Below, piece by piece: positions 24,375-32,478 of a DNA stretch of 64,000 nucleotides; the stretch's first letter is position 1; every line of letters starts with the position of its first letter. Under the pieces are notes generated by a model. That model was not told the origin of the DNA. It saw only the letters and a program-made list of their open reading frames with translations, and did not search any database. The stretch is from contig CADAAR010000011.1 of the NCBI GenBank assembly GCA_902785945.1, positions 34,545 through 98,544 on the forward strand. The letters are read 5' to 3'. The position numbers and the translations under genes are program-made. Source of the DNA: an uncultured Prevotellaceae bacterium (GTDB lineage: Bacteria; Bacteroidota; Bacteroidia; Bacteroidales; Bacteroidaceae).

Positions 24375-25890
24375 TGATTTTCTTAACTGCTATCACGAGC
24401 TTGTCCACGTCCTCGCGGGTGTTGTAGAGGGCGAAAGTGGGACGTACGCTCATTTCGTAGCCGAGTGCTCGAAGGGCGGGCTGGGCGCAGTGGTGACCAG
24501 CACGCACTGCGATGCCCTCCTTATCTAATAATGTACCTGTTTCTGGAACGGGGATGCCGTCGAGGACGAATGACACAACAGAGACGCGATTTTTGGGATT
24601 GCCAATGAGCGTCAAGCCAGGAATCTGGGCGAGTTGCTCACGGGCATACTCCGTCAACTGATGCTCGTGGTGCTCAATGTTGCGCAGGCCGATGTGCGAC
24701 ACGTAGTCGAGGGCTGCACCCAGTCCGATGGCATCAGCCACGTTGGGTGTACCGGCTTCGAAACGGGCAGGCGGCACGTTGTACTCCGTGCGCTCGATGG
24801 TGACATCCTTGATCATGTTACCACCACCCTGCCAAGGCTGCATCTTATCCAGGAGTTCCTTGCGACCATAGACCACACCAATGCCGTTGGGACCGTAGAT
24901 CTTATGACCACTGAACACGAAGAAGTCGGCACCCAGTGCTTGCACGTCGACAGGTGTATGAGCAATACTCTGAGCACCGTCGATCAGCACAGGAATCTGG
25001 TGGGCGTGGGCAATCTCGATGATGCGCTTTACGTCGTTGATAGTGCCAAACGTGTTGTTCACGTGGCCGACGCTGACGAATCTTGTGCGAGGCGTGATGA
25101 GTCGCTCGAACTCTGAGAGGATGAGGTCGCCGTTCTGATCCGTGGGAATGGCGCGTAGTGTGGCGCCTTTCTCTTGAGCAACGCGCTGCCAAGGTACGAT
25201 GTTGGCGTGATGATCCAATTCAGATACAATCACCTCATCGCCCGGTGTCAGGAATTGCCGACCGTAGGTCTGCGCCACGAGGTTGATGCCCTCGGTGGTA
25301 CCGCGTACGAAGATGATCTCCTCGCTGGTGGCGGCATTAATGAATCGCTGCACTTTTTCGCGGGCCTCCTCGTAGGCATCCGTCGCACGAGCAGCAAGGG
25401 TATGCGCCCCACGATGGATGTTACTATTATAAGTACGGTAATACTCCGAAATCTTGTCGATGACCTGGTTCGGCTTCTGAGTTGTGGCGCCGTTGTCTAA
25501 CCACACGAGGTCGTGGCCGTTCACCTTCTGATTGAGCACAGGGAAATCGCGCTTGATCTGCTCGGAGTTCAGTGTGTCGGCCTCCTCATAGTGCAGGTCG
25601 CGCAGCTTCTGCGTCTCAGGGATGCCAATGCCGAAGCCGTCATCTTTGGGCAGCGAAGAGGTATGGGCATCCGCATCGCCAATGTAGGGCAACTCGCCAT
25701 AACCGCTACCACCCGCCAGCAGCTGATTGAAACCAGCTTCCAGCTCGGTCAGATTGAGGCTTTCATCCGGCAGTATCGCCTTCCTTTCCGCCTGCAATTC
25801 TTCGGGGCAGTACTTCTGTGCCACCTCTCGCAGTAGTGCGAAGCCAGGGTCTTCGATACCGTATCCGTTAATATTCTGAATATCTATCAT
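24364..25890 (-). CDS. sufS: Cysteine desulfurase with N-terminal encapsulation-type extension
   Basis: 508 residues, about 100 longer than ordinary SufS. The enzyme proper starts near residue 107 (LNSEQIKRDFPVLNQKVNGHDLVWLDNGATTQKP); PLP is held by Lys330 (FSGHKIYGPNG) and the persulfide Cys is Cys468 (RAGHHCAQPAL). The extra N-terminus is Gly/Asp-rich and low in order, as in cysteine desulfurases packaged inside family 2 encapsulins. Its start codon shares one base with the encapsulin stop (TAATG), so the two are tightly coupled. It removes sulfur from cysteine as an enzyme-bound persulfide. Confidence 0.93.
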   Translation of the reverse strand: MIDIQNINGYGIEDPGFALLREVAQKYCPEELQAERKAILPDESLNLTELEAGFNQLLAGGSGYGELPYIGDADAHTSSLPKDDGFGIGIPETQKLRDLHYEEADTLNSEQIKRDFPVLNQKVNGHDLVWLDNGATTQKPNQVIDKISEYYRTYNSNIHRGAHTLAARATDAYEEAREKVQRFINAATSEEIIFVRGTTEGINLVAQTYGRQFLTPGDEVIVSELDHHANIVPWQRVAQEKGATLRAIPTDQNGDLILSEFERLITPRTRFVSVGHVNNTFGTINDVKRIIEIAHAHQIPVLIDGAQSIAHTPVDVQALGADFFVFSGHKIYGPNGIGVVYGRKELLDKMQPWQGGGNMIKDVTIERTEYNVPPARFEAGTPNVADAIGLGAALDYVSHIGLRNIEHHEHQLTEYAREQLAQIPGLTLIGNPKNRVSVVSFVLDGIPVPETGTLLDKEGIAVRAGHHCAQPALRALGYEMSVRPTFALYNTREDVDKLVIAVKKIIGR

Positions 25891-27329
25891 TATTTCTCTA
25901 CTTTGTTACGATGCTGATAATCGTGATAATAGCCCACCTCCACGTTTTCGAGCACAGCGATGGCATCGTCGGTGAGGGCGGCTAATGAGAAGTATTTCGT
26001 AAGCAGATAAGAAGCCACGCCGAACTTGTCGAGACCCATCAAACGGGCACTCAGTGACGGGGCGATCTCGCCAGGAATGCCGCTCTGGTGCAGACCAATG
26101 ACGCCTTGGTTCTTCTCACCAACACGTACGAGGATAATCTTCGTCGTACCAACACCACGGCCTGTCAGATATTGACCCTCTACTTCTACCTTATCTGAAG
26201 GAATAAGGGGTACACCGCGCCACAGAATCACGCGAGTACCAAACAAATCAGTCGTCACAGGCGGTACACCGCGCCACGTACATTCGCGCTCAAAGGCAGC
26301 AATCGCACGAGGATGGGCAATGAAGAAGGCGGGTTCCTTCCAAACTAACGACAGCAACTCGTCGAGATCGTCGGGTGTGGGTGAACCATAGCGTGTGGTG
26401 ATGCGGTAGGCGGGATTGGCAGCAGCCAACAGACCGAACTGTTTGTTGTTGATGAGTTCCCACTCCTGACGCTCCTTGATGCTCTCAATCGAGAGGCGCA
26501 GCTGTTCCTCCAACTGGTTGTAGGGATTATTATAGAGATCGCTCACGCGGGTATGCACACGAACCACCGTCTGCAGCGTGTTCAGCGAGTACTCTGTGGG
26601 ATTCTCCTCGTAGTCGATGTAGGTCTCAGGGATGATGTTGTCTTCCTCGTGACCGCTGACGAGGTCGATGTGCTTCTCGCCGTTGTCGTTGACAGATGCC
26701 TTCAGACGCAGCTGCTTGTCAACGGCCTTTGTGAACGTCTCGCGGAAGTCGGGCACCTCCTTGATGAACTTGATGAGTTCCTTGAGTTTCAGGCCGAGGA
26801 ACACGGTGGGTGTGATGGCGCGGACGGATACTGTTGACTCCTGCTCGTCGAGCAGATCTGCCTCGCCGAAGTACTCGCCATCGCCTAAAAGAGCAATCCG
26901 TAAGTCCTCGCCGTGAGGACCCTTGCTGATGACTTCAGCCTGTCCGCTGGCTACGATGAAGAAACGCTGCTTGTCCTTGCCCTCTTCTACGAAGAGTTTA
27001 TCGACGTCGACCTCCTTGGCCTCGAATGAGCTAACCAGACGGTTCAGTATCTCGTCGTCGAACTCAGAGAAGAGGGGAATTGCCTTGAGGTTCTTAGCCG
27101 TAAACGACGGTACGCCGTTCACATACTGGATAGGCAGTCGGTCGTTCTTACGAAGTTCAACCTTCGTGCGGTTCACGCGGAACGTACCGCCGCTGACTTG
27201 TACCCAGGGCAACAACTTCAGAAGTAATCTCGGAGTGATTGAGCCCATCTGTGGGGCGGTCTTGGTGGTGGTTGCCAGTCTTCTGGCGGTAGCAGTAGTC
27301 ACACTGCGCTGTAAATTAGAATCTGCCAT
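25890..27329 (-). CDS. Family 2B encapsulin shell protein with cyclic-nucleotide-binding-like domain
   Basis: 479 residues. Residues about 83-200 form a cyclic-nucleotide-binding-like domain (AIPLFSEFDDEILNRL, GDGEYFGEADLL). Residues about 210-479 match the HK97-fold shell of family 2 encapsulins (YNNPYNQLEEQLRLSIESIKERQEWELINN, FFIAHPRAIAAFERECT, FGTRVILWRGVPLIPSDK, VGEKNQGVIGLHQSGIPGEIAPSLSARLMG). The domain order is that of family 2B. The neighbouring desulfurase is the expected cargo. In the phosphate-binding cassette the usual Arg is missing (LLDEQESTVSVRA), so nucleotide binding may be lost. Confidence 0.93.
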   Translation of the reverse strand: MADSNLQRSVTTATARRLATTTKTAPQMGSITPRLLLKLLPWVQVSGGTFRVNRTKVELRKNDRLPIQYVNGVPSFTAKNLKAIPLFSEFDDEILNRLVSSFEAKEVDVDKLFVEEGKDKQRFFIVASGQAEVISKGPHGEDLRIALLGDGEYFGEADLLDEQESTVSVRAITPTVFLGLKLKELIKFIKEVPDFRETFTKAVDKQLRLKASVNDNGEKHIDLVSGHEEDNIIPETYIDYEENPTEYSLNTLQTVVRVHTRVSDLYNNPYNQLEEQLRLSIESIKERQEWELINNKQFGLLAAANPAYRITTRYGSPTPDDLDELLSLVWKEPAFFIAHPRAIAAFERECTWRGVPPVTTDLFGTRVILWRGVPLIPSDKVEVEGQYLTGRGVGTTKIILVRVGEKNQGVIGLHQSGIPGEIAPSLSARLMGLDKFGVASYLLTKYFSLAALTDDAIAVLENVEVGYYHDYQHRNKVEK

Positions 27330-27362
27330 AATCGTTTGAGTTTTTGATGTTATACTTATTAT

Positions 27363-27587
27363 TTATTTCTTAATTGTTACTTTATATGTAGTACCCTCCA
27401 CCTGCTCGACAGAGAGAACGTTGTAGCCCTGTTCCTTGGCATTGCGAGGTACGTTGTCGAGAGGTTCGCCCTCGGCAAGCAGCACTTCTAAGATGTCGCC
27501 CGGCTGGAGCTTCGAGAGCTCGATCTTTGTCTTGACGAAGGTCATCGGGCAGTGCTCCTTCGTGATGTCTAATACCTTTGTTGCCAT
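27363..27587 (-). CDS. TusA-family sulfurtransferase
   Basis: 74 residues, the TusA/SirA-like fold. The sulfur-carrying cysteine is Cys13 in HCPMTFVKTK, a CPMT variant of the usual CPxP. It accepts persulfide sulfur from desulfurases and passes it on. It lies between the DsrE-like and encapsulin genes with gaps of 23 and 33 bp, in one operon. Confidence 0.9.
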   Translation of the reverse strand: MATKVLDITKEHCPMTFVKTKIELSKLQPGDILEVLLAEGEPLDNVPRNAKEQGYNVLSVEQVEGTTYKVTIKK

Positions 27588-27610
27588 AACTATTCACTAT
27601 TCATTATTCA

Positions 27611-28090
27611 CTAAATAAACAACGTCTGTCCACCTTCGCTGAGGTTGAGGAACGATGCCACGCCGAGCACGTCTTTCACCTCAGGGATAAAGTCCTCTTT
27701 CTTCAGGCCGAGCACGTGCATGGCCATCTCGCAGGCATAGAGGTTGATGCCAAGCGCCTTGGCCGCCTCAACGAGTTCTTCGAGGGTCGCCACGTTGTTC
27801 TTGCGCATCAGGTAGCGGAAGATTTTCGGGCCTGCGCCCAAGAAGTTGAATCGGCTCGTGGGAGTGACCTTCAAACCACCCATCATAAAGCCGAAGATTT
27901 TTGTGAGCCAGTTACCACCTGTAAACGAGCGACCCTGCTTCTGCTTGATGGCATCGAGGCCCCAGAAGGTGAAGAAGATGTTCACCTCATAACCTACTGC
28001 TGCCGCGCCCGTACCTAATGTAAATACTGCCGTCAGTTTGTCGAAATCGCCACTGAAAGCGATGATGCTTAATTTCTTGTTTTCTGCCAT
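27611..28090 (-). CDS. DsrE/DsrF/DrsH-like sulfur carrier protein
   Basis: 159 residues starting at MAENKKLSII. The single conserved cysteine is Cys120 (LYACEMAMHVLG), and the sequence has a Gly-rich loop and a hydrophobic segment (ANRIFGFMMGGL-like, about 63-73) typical of the DrsE_2 group. These proteins shuttle sulfur as a persulfide with TusA. First gene of the operon. An in-frame upstream start at 28171 lies beyond the promoter and is rejected. Confidence 0.88.
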   Translation of the reverse strand: MAENKKLSIIAFSGDFDKLTAVFTLGTGAAAVGYEVNIFFTFWGLDAIKQKQGRSFTGGNWLTKIFGFMMGGLKVTPTSRFNFLGAGPKIFRYLMRKNNVATLEELVEAAKALGINLYACEMAMHVLGLKKEDFIPEVKDVLGVASFLNLSEGGQTLFI

Positions 28091-28116
28091 AAAAAAATAC
28101 GTTTGAGTTCTGGGTG

Positions 28117-28147
28117 CAAAGGTACGGCGAAATTGGCACCTCCACAA
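28117..28147 (-). promoter_or_regulatory. Promoter of the DsrE-TusA-encapsulin-sufS operon
   Basis: On the minus strand, TTGT (28144-28147), 19 bp, then TACCTTTG (28117-28124). The element ATTGTGG around the -33 box lies exactly 19 bp from the shared palindrome. Confidence 0.85.
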
Positions 28148-28167
28148 TCGCCCATTCGTGGCATTTT

Positions 28168-28189
28168 GCATACCTATGATGTGGTATGC
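28168..28189. promoter_or_regulatory. Bidirectional operator: palindrome GCATACC-N8-GGTATGC
   Basis: A 7-bp perfect inverted repeat around an 8-bp spacer, placed exactly 19 bp from the ATTGTGG element of each of two divergent promoters (28142-28148 minus, 28209-28215 plus). The same arrangement recurs at 35215 and 41110. A dimeric regulator probably binds here; its identity is unknown. Confidence 0.8.
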
Positions 28190-28209
28190 GATTTACCATC
28201 CCTGTGGGA

Positions 28210-28240
28210 TTGTGGCAACCAAGAAATCGCCGTACCTTTG
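28210..28240 (+). promoter_or_regulatory. Promoter of the ThiS-ThiF-JAMM operon
   Basis: TTGT (28210-28213), 19 bp, then TACCTTTG (28233-28240), preceded by the shared operator and carrying the shared CGCCGTACCTTTGCA block. Confidence 0.85.
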
Positions 28241-28265
28241 CAGACGAATTCAAACTCAAACGATT

Positions 28266-28478
28266 ATGGCAAAAATTTATGTAAATGGAGACGCGCAGGA
28301 AGTGAGCCTGCCGCTCAATGTAAGTGAACTGATTCAGCAGCAGAACGTGCAGCAGCCCGAGATGGTCAGCGTGCAGGTGAACGAGGAGTTTGCCGAGCGC
28401 GAGGATTGGGAGAGTATTCAACTGAAGGAAGGCGACAAGGTCGATTTCCTGTATTTCATGGGAGGCGGAACACTATGA
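28266..28478 (+). CDS. ThiS/MoaD-like sulfur carrier with a C-terminal extension beyond Gly-Gly
   Basis: 70 residues with the beta-grasp pattern of ThiS (KIYVNGDAQEVSLPLNVSELI, SVQVNEEFAEREDWESIQLKEGDKVDFLYFMGGG). Ordinary carriers end exactly at Gly-Gly so that the terminal Gly can be adenylated. Here Gly66-Gly67 are followed by Gly68-Thr69-Leu70. That tail would have to be trimmed, which fits the JAMM protease gene two genes downstream. The closest parallels I know are the HcyS and CysO carriers, which deliver sulfur as a thiocarboxylate for homocysteine or cysteine synthesis. It overlaps the next gene by 4 bp. Confidence 0.88.
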   Translation: MAKIYVNGDAQEVSLPLNVSELIQQQNVQQPEMVSVQVNEEFAEREDWESIQLKEGDKVDFLYFMGGGTL

Positions 28479-29284
28479 TAGATTTTACAGAAGAACAGAT
28501 ACAACGATATTCCCGTCATATCCTGTTACAGGATGTTGGTGTGGAAGGACAAGAGAAGATAATGAACGCACGTGTGCTCGTGGTGGGTGCTGGCGGACTT
28601 GGTGCCCCAGTGTCGCTCTACCTCGCTGCGGCAGGTATCGGCACCATCGGTATCGTGGATGCTGATGTGGTGGATCTCTCGAACCTGCAGCGCCAGGTGA
28701 TTCACTTTACGAAGGACGTAGGTGTGCCGAAGGTGAAGAGTGCCGAGGAGAAGATCAAGGCCATCAACCCTGATGTGAAGGTGGATACCTATTACGAGTT
28801 CCTTGACTCATCAAATGCGCTCGACATCATCAAGGAATACGACTTCATCGTCGACGGTACGGACAACTTCCCTGTGAAGTTCCTCATCAACGATGCGTGT
28901 GTGATGGCGGGTAAGCCTTTCTCACATGGTGGTATCCTGCGTTTCAATGGTCAGACGTTTACCCATCTGCCTGGCACAGCTTGTTACCGTTGTATGTTCA
29001 AGGAACCGCCTCCTGCAGGAGCTGTTCCCACCTGTTCGCAGGCTGGTGTATTGGGTGCCATCGCAGGTATGTTGGGCACTATCCAGGCCGCAGAAACCTT
29101 GAAGTATTTCACAGGCATTGGTGAGCTATTAACAAATCGTCTGCTTACCTTCGATGCCAAGACCATGCAGTTCCGCACGGTTCCCGTGAAGCATCGCGAC
29201 TCGTGTGCTATCTGCGGCAGTAATCCCACCATCGATCATCTGATAGATTACGAACTGGCCGCCTGCGACCTTAAAAACCACTAA
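28475..29284 (+). CDS. ThiF/MoeB/HesA-family adenylyltransferase
   Basis: 269 residues. The ATP-binding loop is VVGAGGLGAPV (38-43), zinc is held by Cys170/Cys173 (CYRC) and Cys244/Cys247 (CAIC), and Cys187 (PTCSQAG) is the usual catalytic position. It would activate the C-terminal Gly of the ThiS-like protein as an acyl-adenylate before sulfur transfer. There is no rhodanese domain, so sulfur must come from elsewhere, plausibly the divergent TusA/DsrE/desulfurase operon. It is translationally coupled to the carrier gene (ATGA). Confidence 0.92.
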   Translation: MIDFTEEQIQRYSRHILLQDVGVEGQEKIMNARVLVVGAGGLGAPVSLYLAAAGIGTIGIVDADVVDLSNLQRQVIHFTKDVGVPKVKSAEEKIKAINPDVKVDTYYEFLDSSNALDIIKEYDFIVDGTDNFPVKFLINDACVMAGKPFSHGGILRFNGQTFTHLPGTACYRCMFKEPPPAGAVPTCSQAGVLGAIAGMLGTIQAAETLKYFTGIGELLTNRLLTFDAKTMQFRTVPVKHRDSCAICGSNPTIDHLIDYELAACDLKNH

Positions 29285-29287
29285 GTG

Positions 29288-29686
29288 ATGAAGATTCCAC
29301 AGACAGTTATTGATAAATTAGTCAGCCAAGCCCAACAGGACGCACCGAATGAGACGTGCGGCTACCTGCTGGGCATTAGTGGTGAGGAGGGCGACGTAGT
29401 GACAGAGAACTACTGGATGGAGAACATCGATCACTCGCCAGAGCACTTCTCTTTCGCGCCGAAGGATCAGTTTGCTGCGTTGAAGTATGCCCGTCAGAAT
29501 GGTTTAAAGATTCTCGCCAACTGGCACAGTCATCCCGCCTCGCCCTCGCGCCCTTCGCAAGAAGACCTCCGCTTGGCCAATGACCCCACTATCCGCTATG
29601 CCATTCTCTCTCTTCACGAAGGCATTCATCTGAATTCCTTCAAGATTCTGAATGGCGAGGTGGTGGATAAAGAGGTACACTTATAA
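29288..29686 (+). CDS. JAMM/Mov34 metalloprotease (Mec/HcyD-like)
   Basis: 132 residues, a minimal JAMM domain. The full motif is present: Glu22 (NETCGYLLG), His80 and His82 (NWHSHP), Ser90 and Asp93 in the spacing HxH-x7-S-x2-D. In bacteria such enzymes free the Gly-Gly end of ThiS-like carriers or release cysteine/homocysteine from them. The ATG at 29288 is preferred over the overlapping GTG at 29285. It lies 3 bp after the ThiF-like gene. Confidence 0.92.
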   Translation: MKIPQTVIDKLVSQAQQDAPNETCGYLLGISGEEGDVVTENYWMENIDHSPEHFSFAPKDQFAALKYARQNGLKILANWHSHPASPSRPSQEDLRLANDPTIRYAILSLHEGIHLNSFKILNGEVVDKEVHL

Positions 29687-29692
29687 AATATA

Positions 29693-29716
29693 GAGTGAAT
29701 ATTTGTTTATTCGCTC
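29693..29716 (+). terminator. Weak hairpin after the JAMM gene
   Basis: A 9-bp stem, GAGTGAATA / TATTCGCTC with one G-T pair and a six-base loop, followed by AAATATTTG. It overlaps the ridA promoter, so it is at best a modest terminator. Confidence 0.4.
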
Positions 29717-29733
29717 AAATATTTGTACCTTTG
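29702..29733 (+). promoter_or_regulatory. Promoter of ridA
   Basis: TTTG (29702-29705), 20 bp, then TACCTTTG (29726-29733), 21 bp before the start codon. Confidence 0.8.
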
Positions 29734-29754
29734 CACCGATAAATAGGATAGATT

Positions 29755-30135
29755 ATGAAGAAAGTGATCAATACAACAAAGGCACCTGCTGCCATCGGTC
29801 CGTATAGTCAGGCCATCCAAGTGGGGAATCTCGTTTACACCTCAGGTCAGATTCCCATCAATCCCGTTACTGGAGTGTTTGTAGAGGGTGGCATAAAGGA
29901 ACAGACGCGCCAGTCGCTACAAAACGTGAAGGCCATTCTTGAAGAAGCCGGTCTGACAATGAGTAATGTGGTGAAGACGACAGTATTCATGGCCGACATG
30001 AACGACTTCGCTGATATGAATGCCGTCTATGCAGAGTTTTTCGCGGAACCATATCCCGCCCGTTCTGCTGTCGCCGTCAAGACTTTACCGAAAGGGGCAT
30101 TGGTGGAAATAGAGGTGGTTGCTGAAGTGGCATAA
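29755..30135 (+). CDS. ridA: Reactive intermediate/imine deaminase
   Basis: 126 residues, full-length RidA (YjgF/UK114). Landmarks are [75 protein letters not shown] and the conserved Arg in YPARSAV. It hydrolyses 2-aminoacrylate released by PLP enzymes, which fits its place beside cysteine/homocysteine enzymes. It has its own promoter. Confidence 0.95.
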   Translation: MKKVINTTKAPAAIGPYSQAIQVGNLVYTSGQIPINPVTGVFVEGGIKEQTRQSLQNVKAILEEAGLTMSNVVKTTVFMADMNDFADMNAVYAEFFAEPYPARSAVAVKTLPKGALVEIEVVAEVA

Positions 30136-30166
30136 AGAATAAATCAAAAACTAACAAGACATAAAA

Positions 30167-30877
30167 ATGGGAAAAAAGATTGTTTTAGTGACTGGTGCTA
30201 ATAAAGGCATCGGCTTCGGAATTGCGAAGCATCTCGGTCTCAGCGGCTGGGAAGTGATTATTGGCGCTCGCGATGAGCAGCGCGCAGAGAAAGCCATCAA
30301 CGACTTGAAGGTTGAGGGCATCAGCGTACTCGGATGGGTGAATATTGAACTGAAAGACCTCGCCAATGTTGAGCAGGCTGCCAAGGAAATCAACGAGAAA
30401 TATCCAGAGTTGACACTCCTCGTGAACAATGCCGGTATTCCTGGCGATATGAGTGTGGACAGCGAGCATACAGAGATCAGTGTCATCCGCGAGACGCTCG
30501 ATGTGAACTTCATCGGCACTTTCGCCCTCACCAAGGCGCTGATACCTCTGATTGCCAAGAATAATGGCCGAATCGCCAATGTCACCGTTCCCTCAGAGAT
30601 CAGTCCTTATTGGCATCCGTTGGCTTATGTTGCCAGCAAGGCTGCACAGAACGCAATGATGGGTGTGATGGCCATTGAATTCCAACAGAGCAATACGCCT
30701 GTAGAAATCTTCTCCGTTCATCCAGGTCCCACAACGACAGACTTGAATGGTAATATGGCGCTTCCCGGTTTCCACGATATTGAAACCGTTGGCCAGAAAT
30801 TTGCTGAACTTATCAATGACGGCAAAAACCATCAGGGCGAGTTCATCGAGCTCTATCCTATTGTGAAAGAGGATTAG
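30167..30877 (+). CDS. Short-chain dehydrogenase/reductase
   Basis: 236 residues. The nucleotide-binding motif is VTGANKGIGFGIA, NNAG is present, and a Tyr-x3-Lys pair appears as YVASK (after WHPLA). Ser at the usual catalytic position is probably in VPSEIS. It is carbonyl-reductase-like; the substrate is unknown. It lies 31 bp after ridA and probably shares its transcript. Its last 4 bp overlap the convergent tcdA gene. Confidence 0.88.
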   Translation: MGKKIVLVTGANKGIGFGIAKHLGLSGWEVIIGARDEQRAEKAINDLKVEGISVLGWVNIELKDLANVEQAAKEINEKYPELTLLVNNAGIPGDMSVDSEHTEISVIRETLDVNFIGTFALTKALIPLIAKNNGRIANVTVPSEISPYWHPLAYVASKAAQNAMMGVMAIEFQQSNTPVEIFSVHPGPTTTDLNGNMALPGFHDIETVGQKFAELINDGKNHQGEFIELYPIVKED

Positions 30878-31674
30878 GCTGTTGTGGCATCCTGAATCAC
30901 CAATCCTGCGAGCATGAAACCAAAGATGGCAGTGATGTGAGCAAGGGTGCCGTTGATCTGGGCTTTCGAAGAACACCATTCATGGTTCAGGAGACTTTGG
31001 TCGCCTGGACCATTTTTTGCTTTAGGACACATGCATTGTTCTGTGCCGCAAGTAGCGTTGTGACCGCGGTTCTCAAGCAGTTCGTCGCTATAGACGCATT
31101 GGAACTTACGCTTTGGGAACAGCTTCTGCGACTTAAATTTCTTTCTCAGCGCACGTGCCAATGGGTCGCCTTGCACTTTCCAGAACTCCGTTACCTTGAT
31201 ACGTGTGGGGTCGAGTTTCAGCGCAGCACCCATCGAGGAAAAGAGCTTGGCTTGCGTACGGCAGGCCAGGAGGATAAGGGCAGCCTTGTCTTTCAGTGAG
31301 TCGATGGCATCGATGATATAGTCATAGGTATCAAGCTCAAAACTCTCGGCCGTCTCTTCAGAAAAGATCTGCTGCAATGCCGTAATCTCTGCTGAGGGGT
31401 TGATGGTGAGCAGACGCTCTTTCAATGCTTCCACCTTTACCTGTCCCACGGTCTTCGTTGTCGCCATCAGCTGGCGGTTGATGTTGGTGATGCACACACG
31501 GTCGGAGTCCACAATCGTCAACTGCCTGATACCGCTGCGCACCAGACTCTCGGCGCACCACGAGCCGACGCCGCCCACACCGAAAATAATCACGCGTTTC
31601 TGAGCGATGCGTTCCATCATCTCATTGCCCAGCAGCAGCTCACTCCTACGAAAAATTGCGTCTTGTATAGCCAT
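30874..31674 (-). CDS. tcdA: tRNA threonylcarbamoyladenosine dehydratase
   Basis: 266 residues, E1-like. The ATP loop is IIFGVGGVGSWCAESLVRSG, followed by DSDRVCITNINRQLMA, and a C-terminal Cys-rich region (CGTEQCMCPKA) replaces the zinc pairs of ThiF. This is the CsdL/TcdA group that cyclises t6A37 in tRNA using sulfur-related partners. It is a paralogue of the ThiF-like protein at 28475 but clearly of a different subgroup. TACCTTTG (complement of 31684-31691) is its likely -7 box. Confidence 0.92.
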   Translation of the reverse strand: MAIQDAIFRRSELLLGNEMMERIAQKRVIIFGVGGVGSWCAESLVRSGIRQLTIVDSDRVCITNINRQLMATTKTVGQVKVEALKERLLTINPSAEITALQQIFSEETAESFELDTYDYIIDAIDSLKDKAALILLACRTQAKLFSSMGAALKLDPTRIKVTEFWKVQGDPLARALRKKFKSQKLFPKRKFQCVYSDELLENRGHNATCGTEQCMCPKAKNGPGDQSLLNHEWCSSKAQINGTLAHITAIFGFMLAGLVIQDATTA

Positions 31675-31773
31675 TTCGGCTGCAAAGGTACTGCTTTTCT
31701 TCTAAAAACCCATCTAAAAAGTTCCAAAAACGTTTAAAACGACTCATAGACACTTCAGTTCCTGTCTCTTCTT

Positions 31774-32472
31774 CTATAATGCATATCTGATTCCTACGGC
31801 AAAAACATCCTGACATCCGTAACCCACTTCCATATACAAATTGACAGGTTCTGTGCCAAAATCAAAGCCAACGAATGTCACATGATATGTGGGCTTCCAT
31901 TTCACTTTATCATAAGATAATTCTGGTAAATAGTAATCTCGATGCTCCCATTGAGTAGTCTTTCCCAAATCAACGATAGCTTCACCGTAATTGAAAATCA
32001 TATGCTGCCTCATAGCTCCAAATGCTATCCGTGAATATAGACTAATTTTATCCAAATGACACCATGAACAACGGAAAGATGGAGCAACATAGAAGATCCG
32101 GCTCTCCTCGTCACCACAACTCCACTGGATCAGATTGTTACCCAATTCATTATCGTCACCAGCATAAGATTCACTCGAAGTTCCCCAACCGAATATAAAG
32201 CCCAAGGCAAAGGTCTGATTAAATCGATAATGATATTCAAAGTTTATCATCGCAAAGCTTTCTCCCAGTATATCAAAGCACTCTCCTTGATTCGTCAGAT
32301 GATATCTGTCGCAATACTGTGCTCTGATATCACGAACAGTATTGTCTGCAGGATTGCTGCCTACAGATAAACTTCCACCGAACTCGTGGTGATGATATTT
32401 CTTATTAATCTCTTGAGCTGACAATCCTGTAGAGAAAAGGATTGTCAGCAGCAATGTGAGACTCTTTATCAT
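31774..32472 (-). CDS. Outer membrane beta-barrel protein of unknown function
   Basis: 232 residues with a signal peptide ending LSAQ. It has alternating aromatic strands such as FAMINFEYHYRFNQTFALGFIFGWG, SRIFYVAPSFRCSWC and VNLYMEVGYGC, ending VGIRYAL. It looks like a small surface barrel. I recognise no specific family. It starts 6 bp downstream of a small lipoprotein gene on the same strand, so the two probably form a unit. Confidence 0.6.
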   Translation of the reverse strand: MIKSLTLLLTILFSTGLSAQEINKKYHHHEFGGSLSVGSNPADNTVRDIRAQYCDRYHLTNQGECFDILGESFAMINFEYHYRFNQTFALGFIFGWGTSSESYAGDDNELGNNLIQWSCGDEESRIFYVAPSFRCSWCHLDKISLYSRIAFGAMRQHMIFNYGEAIVDLGKTTQWEHRDYYLPELSYDKVKWKPTYHVTFVGFDFGTEPVNLYMEVGYGCQDVFAVGIRYAL

Positions 32473-32478
32473 ACAAAC

